64,000 nt of DNA, taken from contig CAZIKF010000002.1 in assembly GCA_964539825.1 (NCBI GenBank), positions 62,001 to 126,000 of the forward strand, read 5' to 3'. The first letter of the stretch is position 1; every line of letters starts with the position of its first letter. Of this stretch, positions 52,971 to 60,248 are shown in pieces. The notes beneath the pieces were generated by a model. That model saw only the letters and a list, made by a program, of their open reading frames with translations, did no database searches and was not told the origin of the DNA. Source of the stretch: CAZIKF01 sp964539825. Lineage in GTDB: Bacteria > Muiribacteriota > UBA6191. The position numbers and the translations under genes are program-made.

Positions 52971-53066
52971 ATGTATTCACTACGATCCATCATCGGTCTT
53001 TGTATTTATGGCTTTTTAGGTGGATGTGAGTCCATAGCAGACTGTTCCTCTGGGGCCGAAAGTTGA
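52971..53066 (+). CDS. Possible 31-residue lipoprotein-like peptide
   Basis: ATG opens a frame reading MYSLRSIIGLCIYGFLGGC: a short positive start, a hydrophobic core and an LGGC lipobox-like end, then 12 residues (ESIADCSSGAES) and a stop. AGGAG at 52952-52956 is 14 bases upstream, which is long; it fits a competing GTG frame at 52963 better. It could be a mini-lipoprotein of entericidin-like size, or chance. Confidence 0.25.
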   Translation: MYSLRSIIGLCIYGFLGGCESIADCSSGAES

Positions 53067-53097
53067 CACCGAAGAAACGGCTCAAACTGGGAATCTT

Positions 53098-54057
53098 TCA
53101 AGCACCATTATTTTGAGCTTTGTCTTCCATTTTGTTGTGAACCATTCGATGGTGGGATTCGCATAGAGTAATCAGGTTGTCCACAACGTGCTTCCCTCCT
53201 TGGCTCACAGGTAAACGGTGGTGAAGATGAAGCCATCTTCTTTGGTTGCAGCGTTTCCCCAGAACCGAGATAAAGGCACACCTGCGTCCATCACGAGAGT
53301 TGACCGCATTTAGCACCCGAGCAGGTAAAGCCTTTCTCTGCTTTCCAGGACTATTGACGTGAATAGTGGCCGGACTCGGCATTGAATCCTGTTGCTCCTC
53401 AGTCTTGGAGATGAATCTCTTAGCAGGAGTTTCTTTCTTCTGCTTTTTTCTCTCCTTCACCCTCTTCGCTCTTTGCACCGGATCATGACGGCGATTGAAT
53501 TCCAGGGTCGCTTCCTGGACGGACTCAGAGAGGGTACGGGGTGTTTTTGATTTCGAAGAGAGAAGGTCTTGCAGGAGCTTCAATTGTTCCAGGGTCTTTG
53601 AGTCCACCAGCAGGGTGAGCTGGTGCAGATCTGAGCCAAGGGTGCGAACGGATTCCCGGGCCTTTGGAGTACCCTGCTCTTCAAACACTTTTGCCTCGAT
53701 TTGCCGGGTACTCATCGTCCTGGCTTCTTTAAGCAACTTCCCCTGGTTGGACACTTTGAGAAGGGAGCAGAGTTTGGTGGCCTTGGCCACTCCAAGGTGC
53801 CCTCTTCTGATCTCTTCCTTAAGTTCCTTCACCTCTACGGATTTTCGCGCTACGCGAATGAAATTATAGGCACTCTGCTCAGAGAGTTTGAGCTCCTGAA
53901 CCACGTACTCGAACATGCTCGAATAGCCCATATAATGATGCAGGTTTTTCTGCTCGGTGATCTGCATGCGGTCGATGAGCCTTGCCTGAGCCTGTCGGTA
54001 GTTTTGCGCGGCACTTAGATTTCCCTGGTGGGTTGCTTCCATCTCTTCTTGATTCAT
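53098..54057 (-). CDS. HNH endonuclease domain protein
   Basis: 319 residues. The C-terminal ~65 residues hold an HNH nuclease core: RCAF, a second Cys, LHLHHRLPVSQGG, DNLITLCESHH. Metal-binding and catalytic His are present. The N-terminal ~150 residues are helical and polar (YMGYSSMFEYV, SEQSAYNFIRVARKS), the arrangement seen in a family of multi-copy HNH proteins of Bdellovibrio-like and related bacteria. A basic linker (RAKRVKERKKQKK, about residues 200-215) may bind DNA. AGGAGA lies 9 bases before the ATG. No partner gene such as a terminase, methylase or immunity gene adjoins it. Its role (mobile, defence or DNA processing) is not determined. Confidence 0.88.
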   Translation of the reverse strand: MNQEEMEATHQGNLSAAQNYRQAQARLIDRMQITEQKNLHHYMGYSSMFEYVVQELKLSEQSAYNFIRVARKSVEVKELKEEIRRGHLGVAKATKLCSLLKVSNQGKLLKEARTMSTRQIEAKVFEEQGTPKARESVRTLGSDLHQLTLLVDSKTLEQLKLLQDLLSSKSKTPRTLSESVQEATLEFNRRHDPVQRAKRVKERKKQKKETPAKRFISKTEEQQDSMPSPATIHVNSPGKQRKALPARVLNAVNSRDGRRCAFISVLGKRCNQRRWLHLHHRLPVSQGGKHVVDNLITLCESHHRMVHNKMEDKAQNNGA

Positions 54058-54544
54058 AATAAGTCTCTCCTGTTTCCTATTCTTTAGTAATTCTAACCCC
54101 CGTTTTTATGAGGTTCTCAGGGCTTGCTCAAAGATGAAATTGACCAAGTTGGATCAGAAAAACACCAGGGACAAAGAGAGCCTGAAGGGACTCGTGAAAG
54201 AGGTTGAGAGTGGTTGGAAAAATAGCCAGTTGGGACTCTTGAAAAAGGAGCGCTGAAAATCCTGTCAAGCATTTTTTTGGTTTTTCAGCTCGGTTCAGAA
54301 AGAAAAGCTCGCACCCGGTATTCACGTGAATTGTTCCACAGAAACATCCACTAAACAGCCATATCTGCGGTGAATTCGACCCTGTTCACTGATTCATGGA
54401 ACCCAATCAAAGGGCTGGGAGAAGCATCAGATCGGGAGTTTACCCTTAACTATTAGCATTAAAAGTGCCCTGGTAGTTAGTAGCTAGAAGTTTATTGAGA
54501 GTATGTCCCTGAATCAGGGTGGAAATATCAATTCTAAGCGGAAC
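54058..54544. other. 487-bp intergenic stretch between the HNH and PilM-like genes
   Basis: It holds the HNH ribosome site, a weak 40-codon charged frame (54134-54256, +, MKLTKLDQKN start, no clear ribosome site), an 8-bp inverted pair GCTGAAAA/TTTTCAGC (54252-54259 and 54282-54289), and a perfect TTCACGTGAA palindrome near 54322. Nothing is assigned with confidence. Confidence 0.45.
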
Positions 54545-55690
54545 TTAATGACCCATCAGCTTCTGCCTACTAGCTGATTTTTCTTTGAGCTCTTCAATAT
54601 CTTGAAAGAGGGCTTCTAGAGGTTCTGGATGGTTTCGTAGTTTTTTGGATATGAGGGCGGAGTCTTTGGGTGAGCCAGGAACATTATCAAACACAGCATA
54701 TTCAGAAGTGGGTAGACATAGGGAAAATAGGAAGAGAATCATTGCCACAGCCATCCCCGCCCTCAGAAAAAATGTAGGTCTGAAATGAACCCAGAGTTCA
54801 TATTCCGGAAAAGTGCTAAGGAGTCCTCCAAGTAAGGCCCTTGTATCTGAACTACTGGCGGCGTCCCTAAAGATCTGCGAGAAACTATGAAGCGAGCCAT
54901 TCCACGTTTGCTCAAGAGAACCGAGGAGTTCTTCTGAACATAGAGCATCAGATAGGACTAAAGAAGTGTGCGCTCCGCCAAAGGGTACCGCCTGGGCCCA
55001 TTCTTGCAGAACTTCCCTTGAACCTTGAAGCTCCATTTCATTGGGCTGTTCACCTTCAGAAGAGTTTGATTCCGGTAACACGCAACGCGCAACTTTACAC
55101 GATTCAGGTGGTGAAAAAACACCAAAGTAAAGAAGATCTGAAAACCTCAAAAGAGCACAGACATTTTTTGGAAAGACATCTAGAAACAGTCGAAAGAGAA
55201 CCCTGTCCAGAAAATCTATATAGCGCAGTTCAAAATCTCTCAATTCAGCCTCTTCGATCCATGCCTTGACCTGGGAACGAGAAACCGAGCACAGTAGAGC
55301 CTTTTCTTCTCGTGAATCAAGCACAAGCCATCTTGAAAATTGTCCCTCTCTTTTCTCCCAGTCATCTAAGCTGGATGCCAAATCATCATTTAAATCCTGA
55401 AGTCGACTTTCCTCTGGAATTTCTGCGACACTGCATACAACAGTATTTGAACGCTCTACGAGAATCCCCAAACTCGTACAATTTCTTTCTTCGGCGTAGC
55501 TGAAGACATCCGAAGGATCTACATCGCCTGACCAGACACGATCCAGACAAAAGTCCGGGGCTCTAAATCTTGAATGAGCCGCCAGGTAGAATCGACACTT
55601 CTCTCCAAGGTAAAGGATCCCCGAATTTGCTCCACTCATATCAATTGTTTCGATCTTTCCTAACTCAGTTGTTACAATACTGCCCCTCAA
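54545..55690 (-). CDS. Single-span membrane protein, weakly PilM/GspL-like
   Basis: 381 residues from a TTG start; an internal ATG at residue 18 (55639) is an alternative, as no strong ribosome site decides between them. The first ~300 residues look soluble and alpha/beta. One membrane helix lies at about residues 308-328 (FFLRAGMAVAMILFLFSLCL), followed by ~50 polar residues with a short coiled coil (LFQDIEELKEKSASRQK). Cytoplasmic domain, one span and a short periplasmic tail is the layout of GspL/PilM-N type pilus or secretion assembly proteins, but no pilus genes are next to it and no ATP-binding motif is clear. Function unassigned. Confidence 0.8.
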   Translation of the reverse strand: MRGSIVTTELGKIETIDMSGANSGILYLGEKCRFYLAAHSRFRAPDFCLDRVWSGDVDPSDVFSYAEERNCTSLGILVERSNTVVCSVAEIPEESRLQDLNDDLASSLDDWEKREGQFSRWLVLDSREEKALLCSVSRSQVKAWIEEAELRDFELRYIDFLDRVLFRLFLDVFPKNVCALLRFSDLLYFGVFSPPESCKVARCVLPESNSSEGEQPNEMELQGSREVLQEWAQAVPFGGAHTSLVLSDALCSEELLGSLEQTWNGSLHSFSQIFRDAASSSDTRALLGGLLSTFPEYELWVHFRPTFFLRAGMAVAMILFLFSLCLPTSEYAVFDNVPGSPKDSALISKKLRNHPEPLEALFQDIEELKEKSASRQKLMGH

Positions 55691-55735
55691 AAGGTAATTC
55701 TTGCCATTAATTTAGGCCTATAGTCTTCTAATCTG

Positions 55736-55763
55736 TTGACACCCCTTGATGTTGCTTTATAAT
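55736..55763 (+). promoter_or_regulatory. Consensus sigma70-type promoter
   Basis: TTGACA (55736-55741) and TATAAT (55758-55763) are separated by 16 bases. Both hexamers are perfect. It lies 54 bases before the ATG of the flagellin-like gene, which also has AGGGAGG (55805-55811) six bases before the ATG, so strong expression is expected. Confidence 0.85.
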
Positions 55764-55817
55764 TAGTGTTAGAAGCTGGAAAAGGATTTTTGGCTACCAG
55801 GAACAGGGAGGTTTGCC

Positions 55818-56798
55818 ATGTCTCTGCGTATCTCCAACGCTATCTCGGTACCACAGAGTATCGAGAACCGAAAAATAGGAAAACCTAAGCAAGGTCATAA
55901 AGCTGCCGCTACTTCAGGCATTTCGCTGGATAAGGCACGTAAGTCTGAGTCCTCTAATCATCGAAATTCTGACCCGTTACGCTTTGAAGTTACTAATCTT
56001 AATGAACAATCGGTAAGCCTCCAACAGAAAATTTCATCTCGTCAAGCTGCTTTAAGCAATCTTGAGGAACTCTCTACGAGGGTAGAAAACCTTAAGAGCA
56101 ATTCAAAGAATCCGCAACAATTACAAGGCACCTTGAAGGATTTAGGAGAATTAGTAGAGTCGGCGGAATTTGAAGGCAAATCTCTACTTAAGGGTCCTGC
56201 AAAATCTACCTCCAACAATCCTGAAATAGAGGCTGTGACCGTAAAGGATCCACCTCAGATCGGAAGTTATAAACTCTCTATTCTTGGCAAAGTCACCGAA
56301 GGATCCTTGCAATACAGGATTCAAGTAGCTGATGAACCGGACTTTAAAAAATCTCTCTTAACAGCACTAAGCCCCGCTACAGGAATTATTGAAGGGGTGG
56401 AAATATATTTTGAGGAAAAGGAAGGAAAACAGGAGGCTGAGTTAGAGATCAAAGCCCCTGTTGATGGAGATTTTCCCGTGCCGGATTTCCAGAACAGCCT
56501 GGCAAAACTTGAGACCAGGCAGGAGAATCCAGAACAGCTTGAAAGGGAAGCCGACCAAACCCTTCGAAAGATAGGAACTACAATCAATGGGCTCTCTGAA
56601 GGACTCGATGGTGACATCTCTCGCTTTCAGAGTATTTCTAACGCCCAGGAAAACATTCGTGCAGCGGTGAGTGAACCTAGAAGCGTCAGCAACGCAATTG
56701 AAGCATTGGAAAGTCTCAATTCCGAAATTGTGAAGCAGTCTTCAAACCTGAGTAATCTATTTAATAGTTCAGACACAGCAAAAGACCTTTTGGAGTGA
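55818..56798 (+). CDS. Orphan flagellin-like coiled-coil protein
   Basis: 326 residues. The N-terminus (MSLRISNAIS) resembles the flagellin start, and EFEGKSLLKG (about residues 117-126) resembles the flagellin motif around FNGxxLL. Two coiled-coil stretches (about 60-110 and 230-320) flank a short beta-rich centre (150-215), which is the general layout of a small flagellin. The C-terminus (LFNSSDTAKDLLE) lacks the usual flagellin end with its Gln/Ala-rich helix. Nearly perfect promoter and ribosome site; no flagellar genes nearby. It could be a diverged flagellin, a hook-associated relative or an unrelated coiled-coil protein. Its TGA stop lies inside the left arm of a long quasi-palindrome. 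Confidence 0.85.
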   Translation: MSLRISNAISVPQSIENRKIGKPKQGHKAAATSGISLDKARKSESSNHRNSDPLRFEVTNLNEQSVSLQQKISSRQAALSNLEELSTRVENLKSNSKNPQQLQGTLKDLGELVESAEFEGKSLLKGPAKSTSNNPEIEAVTVKDPPQIGSYKLSILGKVTEGSLQYRIQVADEPDFKKSLLTALSPATGIIEGVEIYFEEKEGKQEAELEIKAPVDGDFPVPDFQNSLAKLETRQENPEQLEREADQTLRKIGTTINGLSEGLDGDISRFQSISNAQENIRAAVSEPRSVSNAIEALESLNSEIVKQSSNLSNLFNSSDTAKDLLE

Positions 56799-56955
56799 AC
56801 CGAGGTCGAGAATTTTCGGAGCTCCTGGGCGACTGCAAAGAACGATACTCTGCTCATCCTTCTCGAACGTGACGATGCCACGTACTTCGTCGTCTTCACA
56901 GGTCTCGTACTTTTCGCTCGCCCAGGAACTCCGAAAATTCTCGACCTCGATTCAC
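56795..56955 (+). repeat. Stop-codon-anchored long hairpin element, copy A
   Basis: Left arm 56795-56832 and right arm 56918-56955 are complementary over 36 of 38 positions. The 85-base interior holds an apical hairpin (CGTG 56868-56871, CACG 56879-56882). The arm begins at the last codons of the upstream gene and includes its TGA. No transposase or T-run follows. Confidence 0.85.
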
Positions 56956-57020
56956 GTTGAATTTTAAAATCAGTTCATTTCTTGGATCTCTTACACACTA
57001 ACCAACGAGTCGCCATTGAT
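56956..57020 (+). repeat. Conserved tail of the hairpin element, copy A
   Basis: The ~60 bases after the right arm (GTTGAATTTTAAAAT ... CCAACGAGTCG) recur after copy B and again at 58874. The tail therefore belongs to the element family. Confidence 0.75.
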
Positions 57021-57089
57021 TTACCCTTTATTTTTAGTTGGATGGTATTTTGGTGCCCTTGGGTTCTGATTGGTTTAGGATTTCTTTCT

Positions 57090-57779
57090 ATGGGATTTCG
57101 GGTTTTGATTGCTGGTTCTAGTGGGATGGTTGGTCGGGGTGTTCTTTTGGAGTGCCTGGACAGTTCGAGAGTTTCCTCTGTGCTTGTGATCAACAGAAGG
57201 CCCCTGGGCCTGGATCACCCTAAGCTTTCTGAGGTCCTTGTTGATGACTTGTTTGATTTTGAAAACATCAGGGACAACCTTTCAGGTTTTGATGCCTGTT
57301 TTTTCTGTGTTGGTATTTCTGCGGCGGGTCAATCCGAGGAATCGTATAGCAAGATTACCGCTGAGTTATCAGTGGGATTTGCCCAATTAGTGCTTTCTCA
57401 AAATGAGGCCTGCGTCTTCTGTTATGTCTCCGCCCAGGGAGCCGATTCGGATGAGAAAAGCAAAATGATGTGGGCCAGGGTAAAAGGTAGGGCTGAGAAT
57501 CAAATACTGGCGATGCCCTTCAAATCTGCCCATGTTTTTCGACCGGGCTATATTCAGCCATTACGCGGTATTAAGTCCAGAACTCCAGCCTATAATCTCT
57601 TGTATCAAATCTTTGGTCCCATCTATGTCCTGCTCAAACACTTCCCTTCCCTGGCAACCAATACTACAAACATTGGAAAAGCAATGATAAACACCATCGA
57701 TGGGAATGTTGCGGATCGAATCTTAAACAACTCAGGGATTAATTCACTTGCCAATTCTCAGCCTTCCACCCATGATTAG
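57090..57779 (+). CDS. Atypical NAD(P)-binding SDR, TIP30/HTATIP2-like
   Basis: 229 residues from ATG 57090, with AGGA at 57077-57080. An in-frame ATG at 56982 exists but its extra 36 codons run through the repeat tail, so the shorter form is preferred. The N-terminus VLIAGSSGMVGRGVLL is a Rossmann dinucleotide-binding loop. VLVINRRPLG (cofactor 2'-phosphate region), DDLFDF, FFCVGIS, YVSAQGA and HVFRPGYIQP follow the order of atypical SDRs of the TIP30/YbjT kind. The catalytic YxxxK is WARVK here, so the Tyr is replaced by Trp. This makes a cofactor-sensing or structural role more likely than classical reduction. It sits between copy A of the hairpin element and the BI-1 gene and is likely co-transcribed with the latter (30-base gap). 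Confidence 0.88.
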   Translation: MGFRVLIAGSSGMVGRGVLLECLDSSRVSSVLVINRRPLGLDHPKLSEVLVDDLFDFENIRDNLSGFDACFFCVGISAAGQSEESYSKITAELSVGFAQLVLSQNEACVFCYVSAQGADSDEKSKMMWARVKGRAENQILAMPFKSAHVFRPGYIQPLRGIKSRTPAYNLLYQIFGPIYVLLKHFPSLATNTTNIGKAMINTIDGNVADRILNNSGINSLANSQPSTHD

Positions 57780-57809
57780 ATTGTTTCAATTCCTTGCAAC
57801 TGGAAAGAT

Positions 57810-58514
57810 ATGCTTGAATCACTTTTCTCTAAAACATTTGCCATCCTATCCCTGCAGCTTTTAATTACATGGGCTGCTACCATCTATACGATCAACTGGT
57901 TCCGGGACCAATATCACCAGGGAAAGCTTGGGATTACGGCTTCGAAAAATGAGGCTGATGAACTGGACCTACATCTTGGCTTTGACGCTATAAAGCCGTA
58001 CTTCTGGACCTTATTGATAGTTGATATTGGCGTATTTCTTTGCTTGTTGTTTTTCGGTCGCCATAACATTCTCATAGGTCTTCCGCTCTTTTCCATCTGG
58101 TCCATTCTTACGGGAATTGAACTGGCTCTTGCCCTTCTCTCAGTTGATGAAAACCTCGGAGCAAAGGTATTAGCAATCACGTGCTGCATTACGGTCGGCG
58201 CTGCCCTCACCGGTATCTATTCAGGAATTGATTTTGCCTTTCTAGGTCCAATACTCTTCTGGTCGCTAATCGCATTGCTCCTGGGAAATATCGCCAGGCT
58301 GATTTTTTCCATTCCAAGAGCAAAGCAGCGAGTCATGGCAGTTTTTGGCTGCGTGATTTTCACCGGATATCTACTCTATGACTTTGATCGACTGGCCCAG
58401 GCCAGCAAGGAGCAAGACTACAACAATTGGCCGGTAGCCATGGATTTCGCCATAGATATCTACCTGGATATCATCAACCTATTCCTAGAAAACCTAGATC
58501 TAATGAGTGACTAG
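57810..58514 (+). CDS. Bax inhibitor-1 (TMBIM/YccA) family membrane protein
   Basis: 234 residues with about seven predicted membrane segments (for example 7-29, 65-85, 91-112, 118-138, 144-163, 177-196 and a C-terminal re-entrant part). The C-terminal family signature is clear: FTGYLLYDFDRL, with its conserved Asp pair region, then AIDIYLDIINLFLENL. Family members include calcium-leak channels and, in E. coli, YccA, an FtsH substrate and inhibitor that acts with HflK/HflC. A loop of ~25 residues after the first span (DQYHQGKLGITASKNEADEL) is charged. GGAAAG sits just before the ATG. The two SPFH genes ~1.7 kb away make a membrane quality-control role plausible. Two bases after its stop begins hairpin copy B. 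Confidence 0.9.
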   Translation: MLESLFSKTFAILSLQLLITWAATIYTINWFRDQYHQGKLGITASKNEADELDLHLGFDAIKPYFWTLLIVDIGVFLCLLFFGRHNILIGLPLFSIWSILTGIELALALLSVDENLGAKVLAITCCITVGAALTGIYSGIDFAFLGPILFWSLIALLLGNIARLIFSIPRAKQRVMAVFGCVIFTGYLLYDFDRLAQASKEQDYNNWPVAMDFAIDIYLDIINLFLENLDLMSD

Positions 58515-58516
58515 CG

Positions 58517-58678
58517 GTGAACCGAGAGCCGGAGATTTTGGGGTCTCTGGACGGCTGCAAACCACGACACTCTGCTTATCGTCGTTGATCGTAGCCCTGC
58601 TACGTCCTGCCTCCTCTGCACAGGTCTCGTGCTTTTCGCTCGCCCAGAGCCTTCCAAAATCTCCGGCTCTCGATTCAC
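58517..58678 (+). repeat. Stop-codon-anchored long hairpin element, copy B
   Basis: It starts with the same GTGAACCGAG and ends with the same CTCGATTCAC as copy A. The inner arm sequence differs from A (for example GCCGGAGATTTTGG), and both arms changed together. The interior keeps CACAGGTCTCGTGCTTTTCG and an apical stem CGTAG/CTACG. It begins two bases after the BI-1 gene stop. Confidence 0.85.
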
Positions 58679-59001
58679 GTTGAATCTTAAAATTGGTTCA
58701 GTTCTTAGAGCCTTTACCCACTAGCCAACGAGTCGTCATTGGTGGATTGGAAAGATATTATCAAGACTCACGAAAAGTGAGGCGAGGGTCTGGGCGTGGT
58801 GCCAGCATTAGAGCTCAGTAGTAGTGCGTTGTCAGTGATCAGGGCGATGCAACCCATCGTTCTAGAACTCGAGATTCACGTTGAATCTTAAAATTGGTTC
58901 AGTTCTTAGAGCCTTTACCCACTAGCCAACGAGCCACAATTGGTCAATCAGTTAAATATTACAAGACTCACGAAAAGTGAGGCGAGGGCCGGGGCGTGGT
59001 G
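58673..59001 (+). repeat. ~200-bp tandem duplication within the hairpin-element region
   Basis: 58673-58732 and 58874-58933 are identical over 60 bases at a 201-base offset. 58762-58801 and 58962-59001 match at 38 of 40 bases at a 200-base offset. The first unit carries a left arm of the copy C type (from 58778) with no matching right arm nearby, so it is a broken copy. No gene lies in the 623 bp between the BI-1 and metallo-hydrolase stops. Confidence 0.8.
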
Positions 59002-59140
59002 GGTGATTGGGTGCTCAGGAGTGGTGCATGGGAGTAAATCGCGACGAAGGGCGATGCATAGTATCGTTCGAGGAGTGATCTGCTCGCAGGCGCCGCTCAT
59101 GAGCACCCAAGCACCCGCCTAAGCCCCGGTCCTCGCCTCA
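58978..59140 (-). repeat. Stop-codon-anchored long hairpin element, copy C
   Basis: Read on the minus strand it begins at the TGA of the metallo-hydrolase gene (59138-59140). Arms 58978-59017 and 59100-59140 pair over most of ~40 positions (TGAGGCGAGG ... CCTCGCCTCA). Inside is a 5-bp apical stem ATCGC/GCGAT (59038-59042, 59051-59055). The arm sequence differs from copies A and B, but the layout and placement are the same. Confidence 0.75.
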
Positions 59141-59767
59141 CAACTTAACAAACGGATTGGATTTGGCTTCGTAGGCGAGGGTGGTGTTGGGACCGTGGCC
59201 CGGGATGATGGAGTAGTCTTTTTTGAGGTTAAAGATTCTGTTCTTGATGGAATCTACGATTTGATTGAAGTCACCTCCGGGCAGGTCGGTTCTACCGATC
59301 GAGCTTTGGAAAAGAGTATCTCCGCTGAAAAGAATCCCCTTTTTTTCTAACAGGAAGCTGCAGCTTCCCGGTGTATGTCCAGGTGTATGTATCACTGAGA
59401 GGACATGATCTCCGAATTCGATCTGGTCTTTGTGACTGAGGTGTTCGTCTACTTCATCTTTTGGCTGTAGGCTCAAACCAAACAACTTTCCTTGCTCCTC
59501 AAGACTGTCATAAAGAAATTCATCATCCTTGTGCAGGAAAATCTCTCCATAACCTTTCCTTTTAAGTGGACCTGCCATTCCTATGTGATCAAGATGGGCA
59601 TGGGTATGGAGCAGAGACTTAACTTGAAATCCCTGTTGCTTGATAATCTTCAGGATTTTCTCCTCGTCATCTCCGGGATCAATAATCACAGCTTCGCCGG
59701 TACGTTCACAACCTAAGACGGTACAATTGCACTGAAAACATCCAACAGGAAAAGTTTCTATAAACAC
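59138..59767 (-). CDS. Metallo-beta-lactamase-fold hydrolase, glyoxalase II-like
   Basis: 209 residues from GTG 59767, chosen because AAGGAAGG (59773-59780) is five bases upstream and the start overlaps the preceding stop region. A TTG at 59794 would add nine residues. Zinc ligands are visible: HTHAHLDH (about residue 53-60), HTPGHTPGS, FSGDTLF and IPGHG. The short length without the glyoxalase II C-terminal helical domain matches the YcbL-type subgroup. GRTDLPGGD near the second metal site also fits. It probably hydrolyses thioesters such as S-lactoylglutathione, but the true substrate is unknown. Last gene of the overlapping SPFH operon. Confidence 0.92.
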   Translation of the reverse strand: MFIETFPVGCFQCNCTVLGCERTGEAVIIDPGDDEEKILKIIKQQGFQVKSLLHTHAHLDHIGMAGPLKRKGYGEIFLHKDDEFLYDSLEEQGKLFGLSLQPKDEVDEHLSHKDQIEFGDHVLSVIHTPGHTPGSCSFLLEKKGILFSGDTLFQSSIGRTDLPGGDFNQIVDSIKNRIFNLKKDYSIIPGHGPNTTLAYEAKSNPFVKL

Positions 59768-59768
59768 T

Positions 59769-60248
59769 TCAGCCTTCCTTCCCAGGTCCTTCAATTAAGC
59801 CTTTCACCAACTTCCTTCCTCCTGGCAGCAAAACTACCAAACCTTCCGGAATCACATCCCTTTCCTCTACCATTTCCAAATTGTGAGTAGCCAAAGTGGC
59901 AATCTCCTTTTTTTCCAGAATCTCGAAAAGCTGGTCTCCCTTTCCCTCCTCACCTTCCAGAAACTCCAAAATCTCAGTACGGGAGGCTTCTCCTCCCTTC
60001 ATAGCTAAATAAATGGCTACCTCTCGAAGAGGCAAGCCACAGCCCCTATAAAGACGATAGACAGCCCAAAAAACCAGTACTGCTGAGACGATTACTGAAG
60101 GTAATCCGACGAGGGGAAAGGGAATTGGATAGGGTGAGTCCAGCAATACTATCAGACCAACGACGAGCATCCCCAGGCCCCAGCGCCGGTCCCTCCTGCG
60201 AGTTTCTATCAAATCATGGAGTCGTGTTGAGATTCGTTTCGGCGCCAC
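59769..60248 (-). CDS. Small two-span membrane protein with a soluble C-terminus
   Basis: 159 residues from GTG 60248, with AGGAA seven bases upstream. Residues 1-22 are strongly basic (RRRDRR). Two hydrophobic segments follow at about 24-38 and 47-66. The C-terminal ~85 residues (EVAIYLAMKGGEASRTEILEFL onward) look like a winged-helix-type fold. It overlaps the upstream SPFH gene by 35 bases and abuts the hydrolase gene, so it is translationally coupled to both. Family not recognised; an accessory of the SPFH pair is the contextual guess. Confidence 0.85.
   Translation of the reverse strand: MAPKRISTRLHDLIETRRRDRRWGLGMLVVGLIVLLDSPYPIPFPLVGLPSVIVSAVLVFWAVYRLYRGCGLPLREVAIYLAMKGGEASRTEILEFLEGEEGKGDQLFEILEKKEIATLATHNLEMVEERDVIPEGLVVLLPGGRKLVKGLIEGPGKEG

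Larger units (their letters stand above)
52742..53097. other. 356-bp intergenic stretch upstream of the HEAT gene
   Basis: It contains the HEAT gene leader (ribosome site, possible -10) and, on the other strand, a tiny lipoprotein-like frame at 52971-53066. Nothing else is recognisable. Confidence 0.5.

Noticed and set aside
54134..54256. 40-codon charged frame upstream of the HNH gene
   Set aside because: No ribosome site and no recognisable pattern. Mentioned only within the intergenic entry.
54545..55690. Firm assignment of the single-span protein as PilM or GspL
   Set aside because: The layout is compatible, but no nucleotide-binding motif and no pilus or secretion neighbours are visible.
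56795..56955. Hairpin A as a classical Rho-independent terminator
   Set aside because: The arms are far longer than usual, enclose an 85-base interior and are not followed by a T-run.
56982..57089. N-terminal extension of the SDR gene from ATG 56982
   Set aside because: These 36 codons pass through the tail of the hairpin element and precede the Rossmann start. AGGA before ATG 57090 gives a better start.
56795..59140. Hairpin elements as insertion sequences or retron RNA
   Set aside because: They are ~160 bp with no transposase, reverse transcriptase or REP-type transposase gene in the window. A mobile origin remains possible only if driven in trans.
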